From positions 124,001-188,000 of the forward strand of contig NZ_BMJE01000003.1 in assembly GCF_014642915.1 (NCBI RefSeq): 64,000 nt of DNA. Direction: 5' to 3'. The notes below the pieces were generated by a model, which was not told where the DNA came from, ran no database searches, and was given only the letters and a program-made list of their open reading frames with translations. This DNA is from Flavobacterium suaedae. GTDB lineage: Bacteria > Bacteroidota > Bacteroidia > Flavobacteriales > Flavobacteriaceae. Shown piece after piece: positions 23,912 to 32,443 of this stretch; the stretch's first letter is position 1; every line of letters begins with the position of its first letter. The position numbers and the translations under genes are program-made.

Positions 23912-25921
23912 ATGAAAAGAATTATTTTTTTAGTCCTTGCCGCATTAGGCTTAGGCAACTTACATGCACAAACAGACTGCTCTCATGCATTGCCTGTTGA
24001 AACTACAGGTATTAACACTGCATCATTCAGTGCAGAAAGCACCGCTCCTTCTCTTATTTGTACAGGAGGAGAAACTTCGCAAACAATGGGTATATGGTAC
24101 ACTTATAGCAATACTGAAGAAACATATGTAACTATAAATACAGATGTGAGTGGCTACCCACTTCGTGATACACGAGTACATGTTTACAGTGGTAGTTGTG
24201 AGTCTTATACTTGTGTAGCAGGAGATGATGACAGCGGTGATGGTCTTTCATCAACAGTATCATTTATAGCTCAACCTGATGAAAATTATATTATAGTTTT
24301 TGATAACAGATGGGATTCTGATGATTTTGTATTTGAAGTAACAGAAGCTACTGATATACCTCTTTTTTTCGCCAGTAATCATGTAGATATTTCGGGAAGT
24401 TATATAATGTGTGTTGCTGATATGAATGGTGACTATTTAGATGATATTGCTGTTCCAAGTAATGGATCAATAAAAATACTTTACCAAAATGCTGATGGCA
24501 CATTTACTGAAGCAATTGCTACTGCCGATACTACCCCTTATATGCCGGGGTGGAGTCTTGCAGCAGGAGATTATGACGGTAATGGCTATAATGATTTACT
24601 GTATGGTAACGGTAATGGTGCTACTTTAATGATTGCTAATGATGACGGTACTGCTTATACAGCTATGAGTACTTCCAGTTTTGTTTTCTCGCAACGTACT
24701 AATTTTGTTGATATAGATAATGATGGAAATCTGGATGCTTTTGTATGCCACGATACCCAACCTAATATATACTTACAAAATGATGGCGAAGGTGGGTTTT
24801 CATATATTCAAGGAGGGTTGGGAGACCATCCTAATGGTGGGAACTATGGTTCTATTTGGGTAGATTATGATAATGATGGCGACCCTGATTTATTTATTGC
24901 AAAATGCCGTGGTGGCGGAAGCAGCGCAGGAATAAATGAACTACACCGAAATGATGGAAACGGAGTATTTACTGATGTAAGTGAAGAAGCTAATATGGCT
25001 GATATTATACAAACATGGTCTACAGCAATGGGAGACTTTGATAATGATGGCGATATGGATGCTTTTGTAGGTGCAAATTCTACCTCTGAAGGTAGTCATA
25101 AACTTATGGCTAATAATAATGATGGTACTTTTACTGATGTTACTGCAGGTTCGGGAATTAGTGAATTTACAGAATTAAGCAGAGAACACGTAACCCATGA
25201 TTTTGACAATGACGGATGGCTTGATGTAATGGGTGGAGGGAGCTATATACTGTTTAATAATGGTGATATGACATTTACACCTACAGCTATACCGAGTATA
25301 TCATCAGGACCTATAGGTGATTTAAACAATGATGGTTTCCTTGATATTTTAAATGGCTCGAATATTAAAATAAACGAAGGTAACGATAACAACTGGATTA
25401 AAATATATTTAGAAGGAACTGAAAGTAACCGTAATGGTATAGGTGCTCGTGTAGAACTATATGCTACCGGTAATGGCTGGACTAAACAAATACGCGATGT
25501 ACGTAGTGGTGATGGCTTCCGTTTTATGAGTTCACTTAATACACACTTCGGGCTTGGTCAGGTTGAAGAAATAGACCAGATAATTATAAAATGGCCTTCA
25601 GGTATAATTGATGTTATTGAAAACCCTAATATTAATGAGCCATTAATGGTTGTAGAAGGAGAAACGCTAAGCAAAACAAGCTTTAACAATAGTACATTTA
25701 CAGTTTACCCTAATCCTGTTAAAGACATTATACAATTTACAGGAAAAGAAAATACTGTAATTACTGATGCTTTCATTTACAATATTAGTGGCAAACTGGT
25801 AAGCAGCGGTAAAGTTTCAGGAACTTCAATACCTGTAAATGCTTTAGCTAATGGCACCTATATACTAATAGTAAAAGATGACAGCGGTAAACATTATTCT
25901 ACTAAGTTTATAAAAGAATAA
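23912..25921 (+). CDS. FG-GAP/VCBS repeat protein with ASPIC/UnbV domain and T9SS sorting domain
   Basis: 669 residues. A signal peptide ending NLHAQ precedes an N-terminal beta domain (about 20-145). About seven FG-GAP-like repeats follow with calcium loops such as DMNGDYLDD, DIDNDGNLD, DYDNDGDPD, DFDNDGDMD and DLNNDGFLD. An ASPIC/UnbV (CRTAC1-like) domain (about 505-575) and a type IX secretion C-terminal domain (about 590-669, opening FTVYPNPVKD) end the protein. It is expected at the cell surface or secreted as a calcium-stabilised propeller. It directly follows the diheme lipoprotein pair. Adhesion or partner binding is likely; the exact function is unknown. Confidence 0.85.
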   Translation: MKRIIFLVLAALGLGNLHAQTDCSHALPVETTGINTASFSAESTAPSLICTGGETSQTMGIWYTYSNTEETYVTINTDVSGYPLRDTRVHVYSGSCESYTCVAGDDDSGDGLSSTVSFIAQPDENYIIVFDNRWDSDDFVFEVTEATDIPLFFASNHVDISGSYIMCVADMNGDYLDDIAVPSNGSIKILYQNADGTFTEAIATADTTPYMPGWSLAAGDYDGNGYNDLLYGNGNGATLMIANDDGTAYTAMSTSSFVFSQRTNFVDIDNDGNLDAFVCHDTQPNIYLQNDGEGGFSYIQGGLGDHPNGGNYGSIWVDYDNDGDPDLFIAKCRGGGSSAGINELHRNDGNGVFTDVSEEANMADIIQTWSTAMGDFDNDGDMDAFVGANSTSEGSHKLMANNNDGTFTDVTAGSGISEFTELSREHVTHDFDNDGWLDVMGGGSYILFNNGDMTFTPTAIPSISSGPIGDLNNDGFLDILNGSNIKINEGNDNNWIKIYLEGTESNRNGIGARVELYATGNGWTKQIRDVRSGDGFRFMSSLNTHFGLGQVEEIDQIIIKWPSGIIDVIENPNINEPLMVVEGETLSKTSFNNSTFTVYPNPVKDIIQFTGKENTVITDAFIYNISGKLVSSGKVSGTSIPVNALANGTYILIVKDDSGKHYSTKFIKE

Positions 25922-25943
25922 CTTTGTAGAATACAACCAAAAT

Positions 25944-25974
25944 AAAAAGCCTGACTTAATAAGTCAGGCTTTTT
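25944..25974. terminator. Bidirectional terminator
   Basis: AAAAAGCCTGACTT pairs perfectly with AAGTCAGGCTTTTT (14 bp) around aat. It ends the UnbV-protein transcript and, on the other strand, the cupredoxin gene. Confidence 0.88.
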
Positions 25975-25997
25975 TGTTTAAAATACACACACTAAAT

Positions 25998-26573
25998 TTA
26001 TAGCTTTACAACTGTCATACTTTTTGTTGCGGACTGACTAAAAGCTTTTACTATATATGAACCTGATTGAAAATCGTTCATATAAACTTTTACCGTAGCA
26101 GTAGATGATGTTGCATCAACAACTACTCTTCCCGCCATATCATATACCACTACTCTGTCAATTACCTCTCCTGCCGTAATTGTTAGTACATCTGTTACGG
26201 GGTTAGGGAAATACTGAAGTTGTACAATTTCATTCTCTTCTGTTGAAGCAACACTTTGTACCGCAATTGTACCTTGCATAGAAGGGTGAAAATTACAAGC
26301 ATAACTTGTACTGCCTACTTCAGTAAAAGTATGAGAATACTCCTCATTACTTCCTGTTATAGTACCACTATTAAAAGACTCTGCTCCTCCTGCCTGGCTG
26401 GTAACAGTATGCGGTGCAGAATCATCCCACGTCCAGGTAACAGTATCACCTGCATCAATAGTAATTGTAGTTTCGCTTGATGATACCCCCATAAACCAAG
26501 GCACCATGTGAGTTGTTTGGGCACTTACTCCCATTGTAGCAAATAATAACCCCAAAAGTAATTTTTTTCTCAT
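25998..26573 (-). CDS. Cupredoxin (plastocyanin/amicyanin type) with T9SS sorting domain
   Basis: 191 residues: signal peptide ending GVSAQ, a cupredoxin domain (about 22-107) and a T9SS type A C-terminal domain (about 115-191, opening QYFPNPVTD). The four type-1 copper ligands are visible: H55 in APHTV, then C93-x2-H96-x2-M99 in YACNFHPSMQG. The C-x2-H-x2-M spacing is that of amicyanin. It probably carries single electrons outside the outer membrane, an unusual location. It converges on the diheme/UnbV cluster, so a shared redox role is a reasonable guess. Confidence 0.85.
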   Translation of the reverse strand: MRKKLLLGLLFATMGVSAQTTHMVPWFMGVSSSETTITIDAGDTVTWTWDDSAPHTVTSQAGGAESFNSGTITGSNEEYSHTFTEVGSTSYACNFHPSMQGTIAVQSVASTEENEIVQLQYFPNPVTDVLTITAGEVIDRVVVYDMAGRVVVDATSSTATVKVYMNDFQSGSYIVKAFSQSATKSMTVVKL

Positions 26574-26697
26574 AGCTTTTTATTTTTTTAATTAAACAAT
26601 GAATGCTGAAAGGTAATTACTTTTTAAGCTGTTACAGGATACAACTTAGTATAGCGGGATTACTACCGAGTATTTATAGTATATAGCTTAGTATTTG

Positions 26698-27660
26698 TTA
26701 AACAGACGCTTTAGTATAAGAATCTATTTTGTCAAGGTGAAGTATTGTTTTAGTATTATCATCATTCTCTTCATACATAATATCAAACTTTGCCCCGTAA
26801 ATAATTTCATTAAAGGTATAGGACGTACCTGTTGAAACTGTACTGCTAAATACATCATCAAAAGCTTTTAAATATACTATTATCTCTCCTTCTGTATTTT
26901 TAAAATCTTCTTCTGTAAATCCATAAAAAGGACTATCCTCTGTAATTGGGTGCACTAATGTCCAACTCAGGGTTAATGCATTTATTTTATGGAGCTCTAA
27001 GTCCAGTCTGTAAAATTTATTTACCATTTTCCCTCCTTCCACAACACTCATACCTAATGTCATTCTGGCTTCAGCATCAATTAAATTAGTATTTTTAAAC
27101 GGAGCCATTCGCACCATAAACCCTTTACCATCTTTATAAGGTGCTACAACCGCATTATGAGAGAATTTAAGAAATGCCCTCGGTCTGCTGAACCGACCGT
27201 AAAATAAACCTGTAGCAATGGCAAAACTAAGTAAACCGGTTAATGCTTCTGTTGCAGCAAGTGCACTGGTAAGAAAACCATTTGGGCTAATATGCCCATA
27301 CCCTACAGTAGTAAAAGTCTGCGCACTAAAAAAGTATGCCTTACCAAACTTAACCCATTCAGAACGTGAAGCTGCTTCTATACCATCTAAGTACTCAATA
27401 CCAATAGCATAATATAAAGTTGCAAAAACAAAGTTTATACTTGCATAAAAAAGAAAAAGTATACCTATAAACTTCCAGGTAGGCATACCTTGCATGGTAT
27501 GAAACCAACTGGTTCGGGTAATAAAGTTCATCCCCCTTTTTTCTATATTGGCAGTACCGTCTTTATTAATAAAACGCCCGCCATAGTTTCCCGGATTAGT
27601 ACCAAAACCAGTACTACTGCTGGTTTTAGCATTAGGGTTTATATTTTTAAAAACATTCAT
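26698..27660 (-). CDS. Inward-rectifier potassium channel, KirBac type
   Basis: 320 residues. A cytoplasmic N-terminus contains the slide helix region, then TM1 (about 62-84), the pore helix and selectivity filter TTVGYG (117-122), TM2 (about 132-157) and a C-terminal Kir immunoglobulin-like domain (about 160-310). FSRPRAFLKFS just after TM2 matches the conserved gating and lipid-binding region. It would form a tetrameric K+ channel in the inner membrane. No neighbouring gene explains its regulation. Confidence 0.92.
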   Translation of the reverse strand: MNVFKNINPNAKTSSSTGFGTNPGNYGGRFINKDGTANIEKRGMNFITRTSWFHTMQGMPTWKFIGILFLFYASINFVFATLYYAIGIEYLDGIEAASRSEWVKFGKAYFFSAQTFTTVGYGHISPNGFLTSALAATEALTGLLSFAIATGLFYGRFSRPRAFLKFSHNAVVAPYKDGKGFMVRMAPFKNTNLIDAEARMTLGMSVVEGGKMVNKFYRLDLELHKINALTLSWTLVHPITEDSPFYGFTEEDFKNTEGEIIVYLKAFDDVFSSTVSTGTSYTFNEIIYGAKFDIMYEENDDNTKTILHLDKIDSYTKASV

Positions 27661-27878
27661 TTTCTAAAATAGACTATTTACAAAAATAGTAAAAGATAAC
27701 ATGGTGTGACAGCAAGTATTAAAACAGTTAAATTAAATAGTGTTCTGCACAATTAATAATAGTAAAAGAATAAAATTATATATTTAAATAAACTATAATA
27801 CTTGTAAAAAAATTAAATTTTAGTTAACATTGTTTACTCAAACTAATATATATTTTAAATCCATTCAATTAATAAATT

Positions 27879-28442
27879 ATGAAAAAAATCGTAATGATTG
27901 CACTAAGTGTAATCACTCTGTCTTTCACTAGTTGTTCTGATGATGATTCATCTACATTAGAAAATGAAAATCAAGAACAAAATGAGAATGAAAACCCTGC
28001 TGGATATGCCATGACTGTAAAAATAAATGGGGTTTTACACAACATGCAAAGTATTTTTGGAGGGAACCATGCCTCTTCAAGTATTTATACAGCTTATCCT
28101 GATGAAGATTATATATTTCTTCAAGGTTCATGGGTAGACTCTCCATTTGCTAAAGAAATAGATATTTTTATTAGTAGAGACGATTTACAGCCAGGCACAT
28201 ATTACGTAAACCAAGCAACATATGAAACTGCCACCCATATTGACTTAATTGACAATACTAACTCTATTAATGAAACTACTGTGTCCGGACAAATAACCAT
28301 AACAGAAGTAGATACTTCTGCAAAAACTGTAAAAGGCACATTTGAGTTTGATACTGCTGACTACCCACAAGGAGAAGAAAATCCTACTGTAAACTATCAT
28401 CTTACTGAAGGAACCTTCAGCTATGAGTACGATGTAGAATAA
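27879..28442 (+). CDS. Lipoprotein of unknown function
   Basis: 187 residues with lipobox FTSC (cysteine 19) followed by SDDDSS, an acidic surface-export type signal, and then a Glu/Asn-rich linker (about 25-45). The remaining domain is beta rich (KTVKGTFEFDTADY, VNYHLTEGTFSYEYD), resembling small Bacteroidota outer-membrane lipoproteins with a sandwich fold. No family is confidently recognised. It is monocistronic and shares a bidirectional terminator with carB. Confidence 0.7.
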   Translation: MKKIVMIALSVITLSFTSCSDDDSSTLENENQEQNENENPAGYAMTVKINGVLHNMQSIFGGNHASSSIYTAYPDEDYIFLQGSWVDSPFAKEIDIFISRDDLQPGTYYVNQATYETATHIDLIDNTNSINETTVSGQITITEVDTSAKTVKGTFEFDTADYPQGEENPTVNYHLTEGTFSYEYDVE

Positions 28443-28460
28443 GCAAATTATCAAATAATA

Positions 28461-28490
28461 AAAAAGCCCTCTTAATTAAGAGGGCTTTTT
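28461..28490. terminator. Perfectly palindromic bidirectional terminator
   Basis: A 30-base perfect palindrome (AAAAAGCCCTCTTAA and its complement) lies between the converging lipoprotein gene and carB, 3 bases from the carB stop. Confidence 0.9.
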
Positions 28491-28493
28491 TAT

Positions 28494-31346
28494 TTATCTG
28501 CTTAAGTACATTTTTCTTCGTGAATACAATTCGTAGAACTGGTCATCTTTTAAGTCTTCTATAAACAAGATGCTTTCTCCTGTACTTTTCATTTCAGGTC
28601 CCAGTTTCTTATTTACTTTCGGGAACTTATTAAACGAGAACACCGGTTGCTTTATAGCATATCCTTTCAATTGAGGGTTAAAAGTAAAGTCTTTTACTTT
28701 TTTCTCACCCAGCATTACTTTAGTTGCATAGTTTACATAAGGCTCTCCATATGCTTTTGCAATAAACGGTACTGTACGCGATGCTCTTGGGTTTGCCTCT
28801 ATAATGTATACGGTATCATCTTTTACAGCAAACTGTATATTGATAAGACCTACTGTTTTTAATGCTAATGCTATTTTCTTAGTATGGTCTTTTATCTGCT
28901 GCATTACAAACTCACCAAGGTTAAACGGTGGTAACGTTGCATTACTATCTCCCGAGTGTACCCCACAAGGCTCTATATGCTCCATTATACCGATGATGTA
29001 GACATCCTCTCCGTCACATATTGCATCAGCCTCTGCTTCAATAGCTCCGTCCAGGTAGTGGTCTAATAGTAATTTGTTACCCGGTATGTTTTTCAATAAA
29101 TCGATAACGTGTTCTTCAAGTTCCTCTTTATTGATAACAATTTTCATTCCCTGACCTCCTAATACGTATGATGGTCTTACCAATAGTGGAAAGTCCAACT
29201 CATCAGAAAGTTTTACAGCTTCTTCCGCGCTTTCTGCTACGCCAAATTTAGGGTAAGGTATATCAAGTGTAGAAAGTAGTTCTGAGAACCTACCTCTGTC
29301 TTCAGCTAAATCCAGTGCTTCGTAACTTGTTCCGAATATTTTTATACCGTAGCGGTCAAGTTTTTCAGCCAGTTTAAGTGCTGTTTGCCCTCCAAGCTGA
29401 ACAATTACACCTTCCGGCTTTTCGTGGCGGATTATATCATATATATGTTCCCAGAATACGGGCTCAAAGTACAGTTTATCTGCTGTATCAAAATCTGTTG
29501 AAACCGTTTCAGGGTTACAGTTAATCATTATAGTTTCGTACCCACATTCTGATGCTGCAAGCACACCGTGAACACAAGAGTAGTCAAACTCAATACCCTG
29601 CCCTATTCGGTTAGGTCCTGAACCAAGCACTACTACCTTTTTCTTATCTGTTACTATACTTTCGTTAGCTACATATTTAGTACCGTCAGCTTTTTCTATT
29701 TCAGCTTCAAAGGTTGAGTAGTAATATGGGGTTTTAGCGGTAAATTCAGCAGCACAAGTATCTACCAGTTTATACACACGCTTCACGCCCATTTCTTCAC
29801 GTTTGTTGTATACTTCACTTTCCAAGCACTTCATCATGTGTGCTATCTGTCTGTCAGCAAAACCTTTTTGTTTCGCTTCCAGTAATAACTCTTTAGGTAA
29901 AGTATCAACGGTGTAGTTAGAAATTTCTTTTTCAAGTGCATCCAGTTCTTCATATTGCTTTAAGAACCACATGTCTATTTTAGTAATTTCGTGTATACGG
30001 CTTAATGGTATACCCATTTGTATCGCATCATATATTACAAAAACTCTGTCCCAACTTGGGTTAGCCAGTTTTTCTATAATCTGCTCGTAATTTGTATATC
30101 CTTTTCCGTCAGCACCAAGACCGTTACGCTTAATTTCAAGTGATTGTGTTGCCTTGTGTAGTGCTTCCTGGAATGAGCGACCTATACCCATTACCTCTCC
30201 TACCGATTTCATTTGAAGCCCCAGTGTTCTTTCAGCTCCTTCAAACTTATCAAAGTTCCAACGTGGTATTTTTACAATTACGTAGTCAAGTGTAGGCTCA
30301 AATAATGCTGATGTAGATTTTGTTATCTGGTTTTCAAGTTCATCTAAATGATAGCCTAAAGCCAGTTTAGATGCTACTTTTGCAATTGGGTAACCTGTTG
30401 CTTTTGAAGCCAGTGCCGATGAACGTGATACTCTTGGGTTAATTTCAATGGCTACTATATCTTCTTTTTCATCAGGGCTAACGGCAAACTGCACGTTACA
30501 GCCTCCTGCAAAGTTACCGATGCTTCGCATCATTTTTATTGCCATATCACGCATTCTCTGATAGGTAGTATCAGATAGTGTCATGGCAGGCGCTACAGTA
30601 ATACTGTCTCCCGTATGGATTCCCATAGGGTCCATATTTTCTATTGAACATATAATTACTACGTTATCATTTTTATCACGTAATAACTCAAGTTCATATT
30701 CTTTCCAGCCTAAAAGGGCTTTATCTATAAGTACCTCATGTATTGGTGATGCCTCTAAACCTCTTGTAAGCAGTTCATCAAAATCTTCTTTGCTGTGTAC
30801 AAAAGAAGCTCCTGAACCACCTAGTGTAAACGATGGACGTATTACTAAAGGAAAACCGAACTCTTGCGCTATTTCTTTACCTTGCAGGAAAGAGTTTGCC
30901 GTTTTTGCAGGAGCTACAGGTATATCAATCTTTTTAAGTAATTGCTTAAACTGCTCTCTGTTTTCGGTTATATTAATAGCATTAATATCTACACCTATTA
31001 GTCGTACATTAAAATCTTCCCATATTCCTTTATCTTCTGCTTCAAGGCAAAGGTTTAAGGCTGTTTGCCCACCCATGGTAGGTAATACAGCATCAATATT
31101 TGGGTGTGCTTTTAATATTTCAATAATAGACTTTGTAGTTAACGGCTTTAAGTAAACATGATCCGCCATAGAAGGATCTGTCATAATTGTTGCCGGGTTA
31201 GAGTTTATTAATATAACCTCTATACCTTCTTCTCTTATTGAACGTGCCGCTTGCGAACCGGCATAATCAAACTCACAGGCCTGCCCTATTACTATTGGAC
31301 CGGAACCGATAATTAAAATAGATTTGATAGAATTGTCTCTAGGCAT
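28494..31346 (-). CDS. carB: Carbamoyl-phosphate synthase large subunit
   Basis: Makes carbamoyl phosphate from bicarbonate, ammonia (from CarA) and two ATP for arginine and pyrimidine synthesis. The 950 residues contain two homologous ATP-grasp halves; GSGPIVIGQACEFDYAG and GSGPNRIGQGIEFDYS open each half. The protein stops soon after FNKFPKVNKKLGPEMKSTGE, the point where the E. coli enzyme (1073 residues) continues into its C-terminal regulatory MGS-like domain. The allosteric domain is therefore missing. carA is not adjacent. A good promoter precedes it. Confidence 0.95.
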   Translation of the reverse strand: MPRDNSIKSILIIGSGPIVIGQACEFDYAGSQAARSIREEGIEVILINSNPATIMTDPSMADHVYLKPLTTKSIIEILKAHPNIDAVLPTMGGQTALNLCLEAEDKGIWEDFNVRLIGVDINAINITENREQFKQLLKKIDIPVAPAKTANSFLQGKEIAQEFGFPLVIRPSFTLGGSGASFVHSKEDFDELLTRGLEASPIHEVLIDKALLGWKEYELELLRDKNDNVVIICSIENMDPMGIHTGDSITVAPAMTLSDTTYQRMRDMAIKMMRSIGNFAGGCNVQFAVSPDEKEDIVAIEINPRVSRSSALASKATGYPIAKVASKLALGYHLDELENQITKSTSALFEPTLDYVIVKIPRWNFDKFEGAERTLGLQMKSVGEVMGIGRSFQEALHKATQSLEIKRNGLGADGKGYTNYEQIIEKLANPSWDRVFVIYDAIQMGIPLSRIHEITKIDMWFLKQYEELDALEKEISNYTVDTLPKELLLEAKQKGFADRQIAHMMKCLESEVYNKREEMGVKRVYKLVDTCAAEFTAKTPYYYSTFEAEIEKADGTKYVANESIVTDKKKVVVLGSGPNRIGQGIEFDYSCVHGVLAASECGYETIMINCNPETVSTDFDTADKLYFEPVFWEHIYDIIRHEKPEGVIVQLGGQTALKLAEKLDRYGIKIFGTSYEALDLAEDRGRFSELLSTLDIPYPKFGVAESAEEAVKLSDELDFPLLVRPSYVLGGQGMKIVINKEELEEHVIDLLKNIPGNKLLLDHYLDGAIEAEADAICDGEDVYIIGIMEHIEPCGVHSGDSNATLPPFNLGEFVMQQIKDHTKKIALALKTVGLINIQFAVKDDTVYIIEANPRASRTVPFIAKAYGEPYVNYATKVMLGEKKVKDFTFNPQLKGYAIKQPVFSFNKFPKVNKKLGPEMKSTGESILFIEDLKDDQFYELYSRRKMYLSR

Positions 31347-31380
31347 TATGTTGTAGTTGTGTGTTTAGTACTGTGTTATG

Positions 31381-31412
31381 CAAATTTAATGTTTATTTAA
31401 AGAACTTTTCAA
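31381..31412 (-). promoter_or_regulatory. Promoter of carB
   Basis: On the minus strand, TTG (complement of 31410-31412), a 21-base spacer and TAAATTTG (complement of 31381-31388) match the Bacteroidota -33/-7 pattern, giving a leader of about 28 bases. Confidence 0.55.
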
Positions 31413-31448
31413 TTAAAAAAAGTATACGCCATTACTGACTAGGTATAA

Positions 31449-31481
31449 AAAAAGGCGTTACCCGTAAAGTAACACCTTTTT
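31449..31481 (-). terminator. Terminator downstream of rpmH
   Basis: AAAAAGG-x-GTTAC pairs with GTAAC-x-CCTTTTT (one mismatch, 7-base loop). On the minus strand it ends in a T-rich run, 19 bases after the rpmH stop. Confidence 0.75.
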
Positions 31482-31499
31482 ATATTTTCAAAACAAACA

Positions 31500-31661
31500 T
31501 TATTTCTTATGTCTTGGTTCACTGGAAACCGTTAGTTTGTGTCTTCCTTTTGCCCTTCTGCGAGCAAGCACTTTTCTACCGTTGGCAGAGGCCATTCTTT
31601 CCATAAAACCGTGCTTATTTCTTCTTTTTCTTCTCGATGGTTGAAACGTTCTCTTACTCAT
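31500..31661 (-). CDS. rpmH: 50S ribosomal protein L34
   Basis: 53 residues, [19 protein letters not shown] and on to SSEPRHKK. This is the full L34 pattern ([32 protein letters not shown]), with a few extra C-terminal residues as seen in Bacteroidota. It is monocistronic, with a strong promoter on one side and a terminator on the other. It is not next to dnaA or rnpA, unlike the classical arrangement, which is usual in this phylum. Confidence 0.97.
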   Translation of the reverse strand: MSKRTFQPSRRKRRNKHGFMERMASANGRKVLARRRAKGRHKLTVSSEPRHKK

Positions 31662-31735
31662 TACTGTGTATCTTTAAAATCTTAATTGTAATATGTTGTC
31701 AGGGCATTAGGAAAACCTGTTTCCGAAACCGAGTG

Positions 31736-31765
31736 CAAATATACAAACCTTTTTTTTTCTTACAA
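31736..31765 (-). promoter_or_regulatory. Promoter of rpmH
   Basis: On the minus strand TTG (complement of 31763-31765), a 19-base spacer and TATATTTG (complement of 31736-31743) match the Bacteroidota consensus exactly. The transcript leader would be about 68 bases. Confidence 0.7.
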
Positions 31766-31799
31766 TACCTTTATAAAAAATATTTTTAATTCATTTTCT

Positions 31800-31807
31800 T
31801 ACCTTTG
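31800..31807 (+). promoter_or_regulatory. -7 element for the TPR protein gene
   Basis: TACCTTTG matches TAnnTTTG, 23 bases before the ATG at 31831. It is back to back with the rpmH promoter. Confidence 0.5.
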
Positions 31808-31830
31808 CACCTCAAAATTACTCAGGTATT

Positions 31831-32370
31831 ATGTTCAACAAGAATTTCAAATTAATAATTGCAGCACTTATAATAATAACTGCTGTATGGCAATTTACAG
31901 AAAAGAATATTGGTAACGGTATATTTTTAATATTACTTTCTTTAATATTCGTATTCCTTTACTTTAAAAACGAAATTATACTACTTGCTTTTTTAAAACT
32001 GAGAAAACAGGATTTTGAAGGAGCAACAAAACTTTTAAATAAAATTAAAGACCCTGAAGCTGCACTGGTAAGAAAGCAACAAGGGTACTATAATTACCTG
32101 CATGGTTTAATGCTTTCTCAAACTAACCTTACTAAAGCTGAAAAGTATTTAAAGAAGGCTGTAGAGCTTGGTTTAAATATGGATCAGGATTTAGCGATGG
32201 CTAAGCTAAACCTTGCCGGTATTGCTATGACGAAAAACAGAAAGATAGAAGCAGAGAAACTTCTTGCCGATGCTAAAAAACTGGATAAGCATAATATGTT
32301 GAAAGACCAGATTACTATGATGAAACAACAAATGAAGAGAGGTCCTGTACAGCAAATGAGAAGATACTAA
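31831..32370 (+). CDS. Membrane-anchored tetratricopeptide-repeat protein
   Basis: 179 residues: two hydrophobic helices at the N-terminus (about 8-22 and 30-47), then about three TPR-like helical pairs (residues 60-160) with patterns such as YLHGLMLSQTNLTKAEKYLKKAVELG and AMAKLNLAGIAMTKNRKIEAEKLL. It probably presents a protein-binding TPR at the inner membrane. Partner unknown. The gene is monocistronic with its own promoter and terminator. Confidence 0.75.
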   Translation: MFNKNFKLIIAALIIITAVWQFTEKNIGNGIFLILLSLIFVFLYFKNEIILLAFLKLRKQDFEGATKLLNKIKDPEAALVRKQQGYYNYLHGLMLSQTNLTKAEKYLKKAVELGLNMDQDLAMAKLNLAGIAMTKNRKIEAEKLLADAKKLDKHNMLKDQITMMKQQMKRGPVQQMRRY

Positions 32371-32393
32371 GAACTTTACAATATAACAGCAAT

Positions 32394-32425
32394 AAAAAAA
32401 GCCACCTCTTTAGGTGGCTTTTTTT
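32394..32425. terminator. Bidirectional terminator
   Basis: AAAAAAAGCCACCT pairs perfectly with AGGTGGCTTTTTTT (14 bp, cttt loop), between the TPR gene and the converging lytic transglycosylase gene. Confidence 0.9.
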
Positions 32426-32443
32426 ATTGCTGGTCTGTTTTTA

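Noticed and set aside
28461..28490. Perfect palindrome considered as a transposon end or CRISPR repeat
   Set aside because: It occurs once and has the A-run/GC-stem/T-run form of a bidirectional terminator between converging genes.
30583..31155. A 190-codon open frame on the plus strand
   Set aside because: It is antisense to carB, whose frame is unmistakable; the translation has low-complexity Ser/Ile-rich character typical of a shadow frame.
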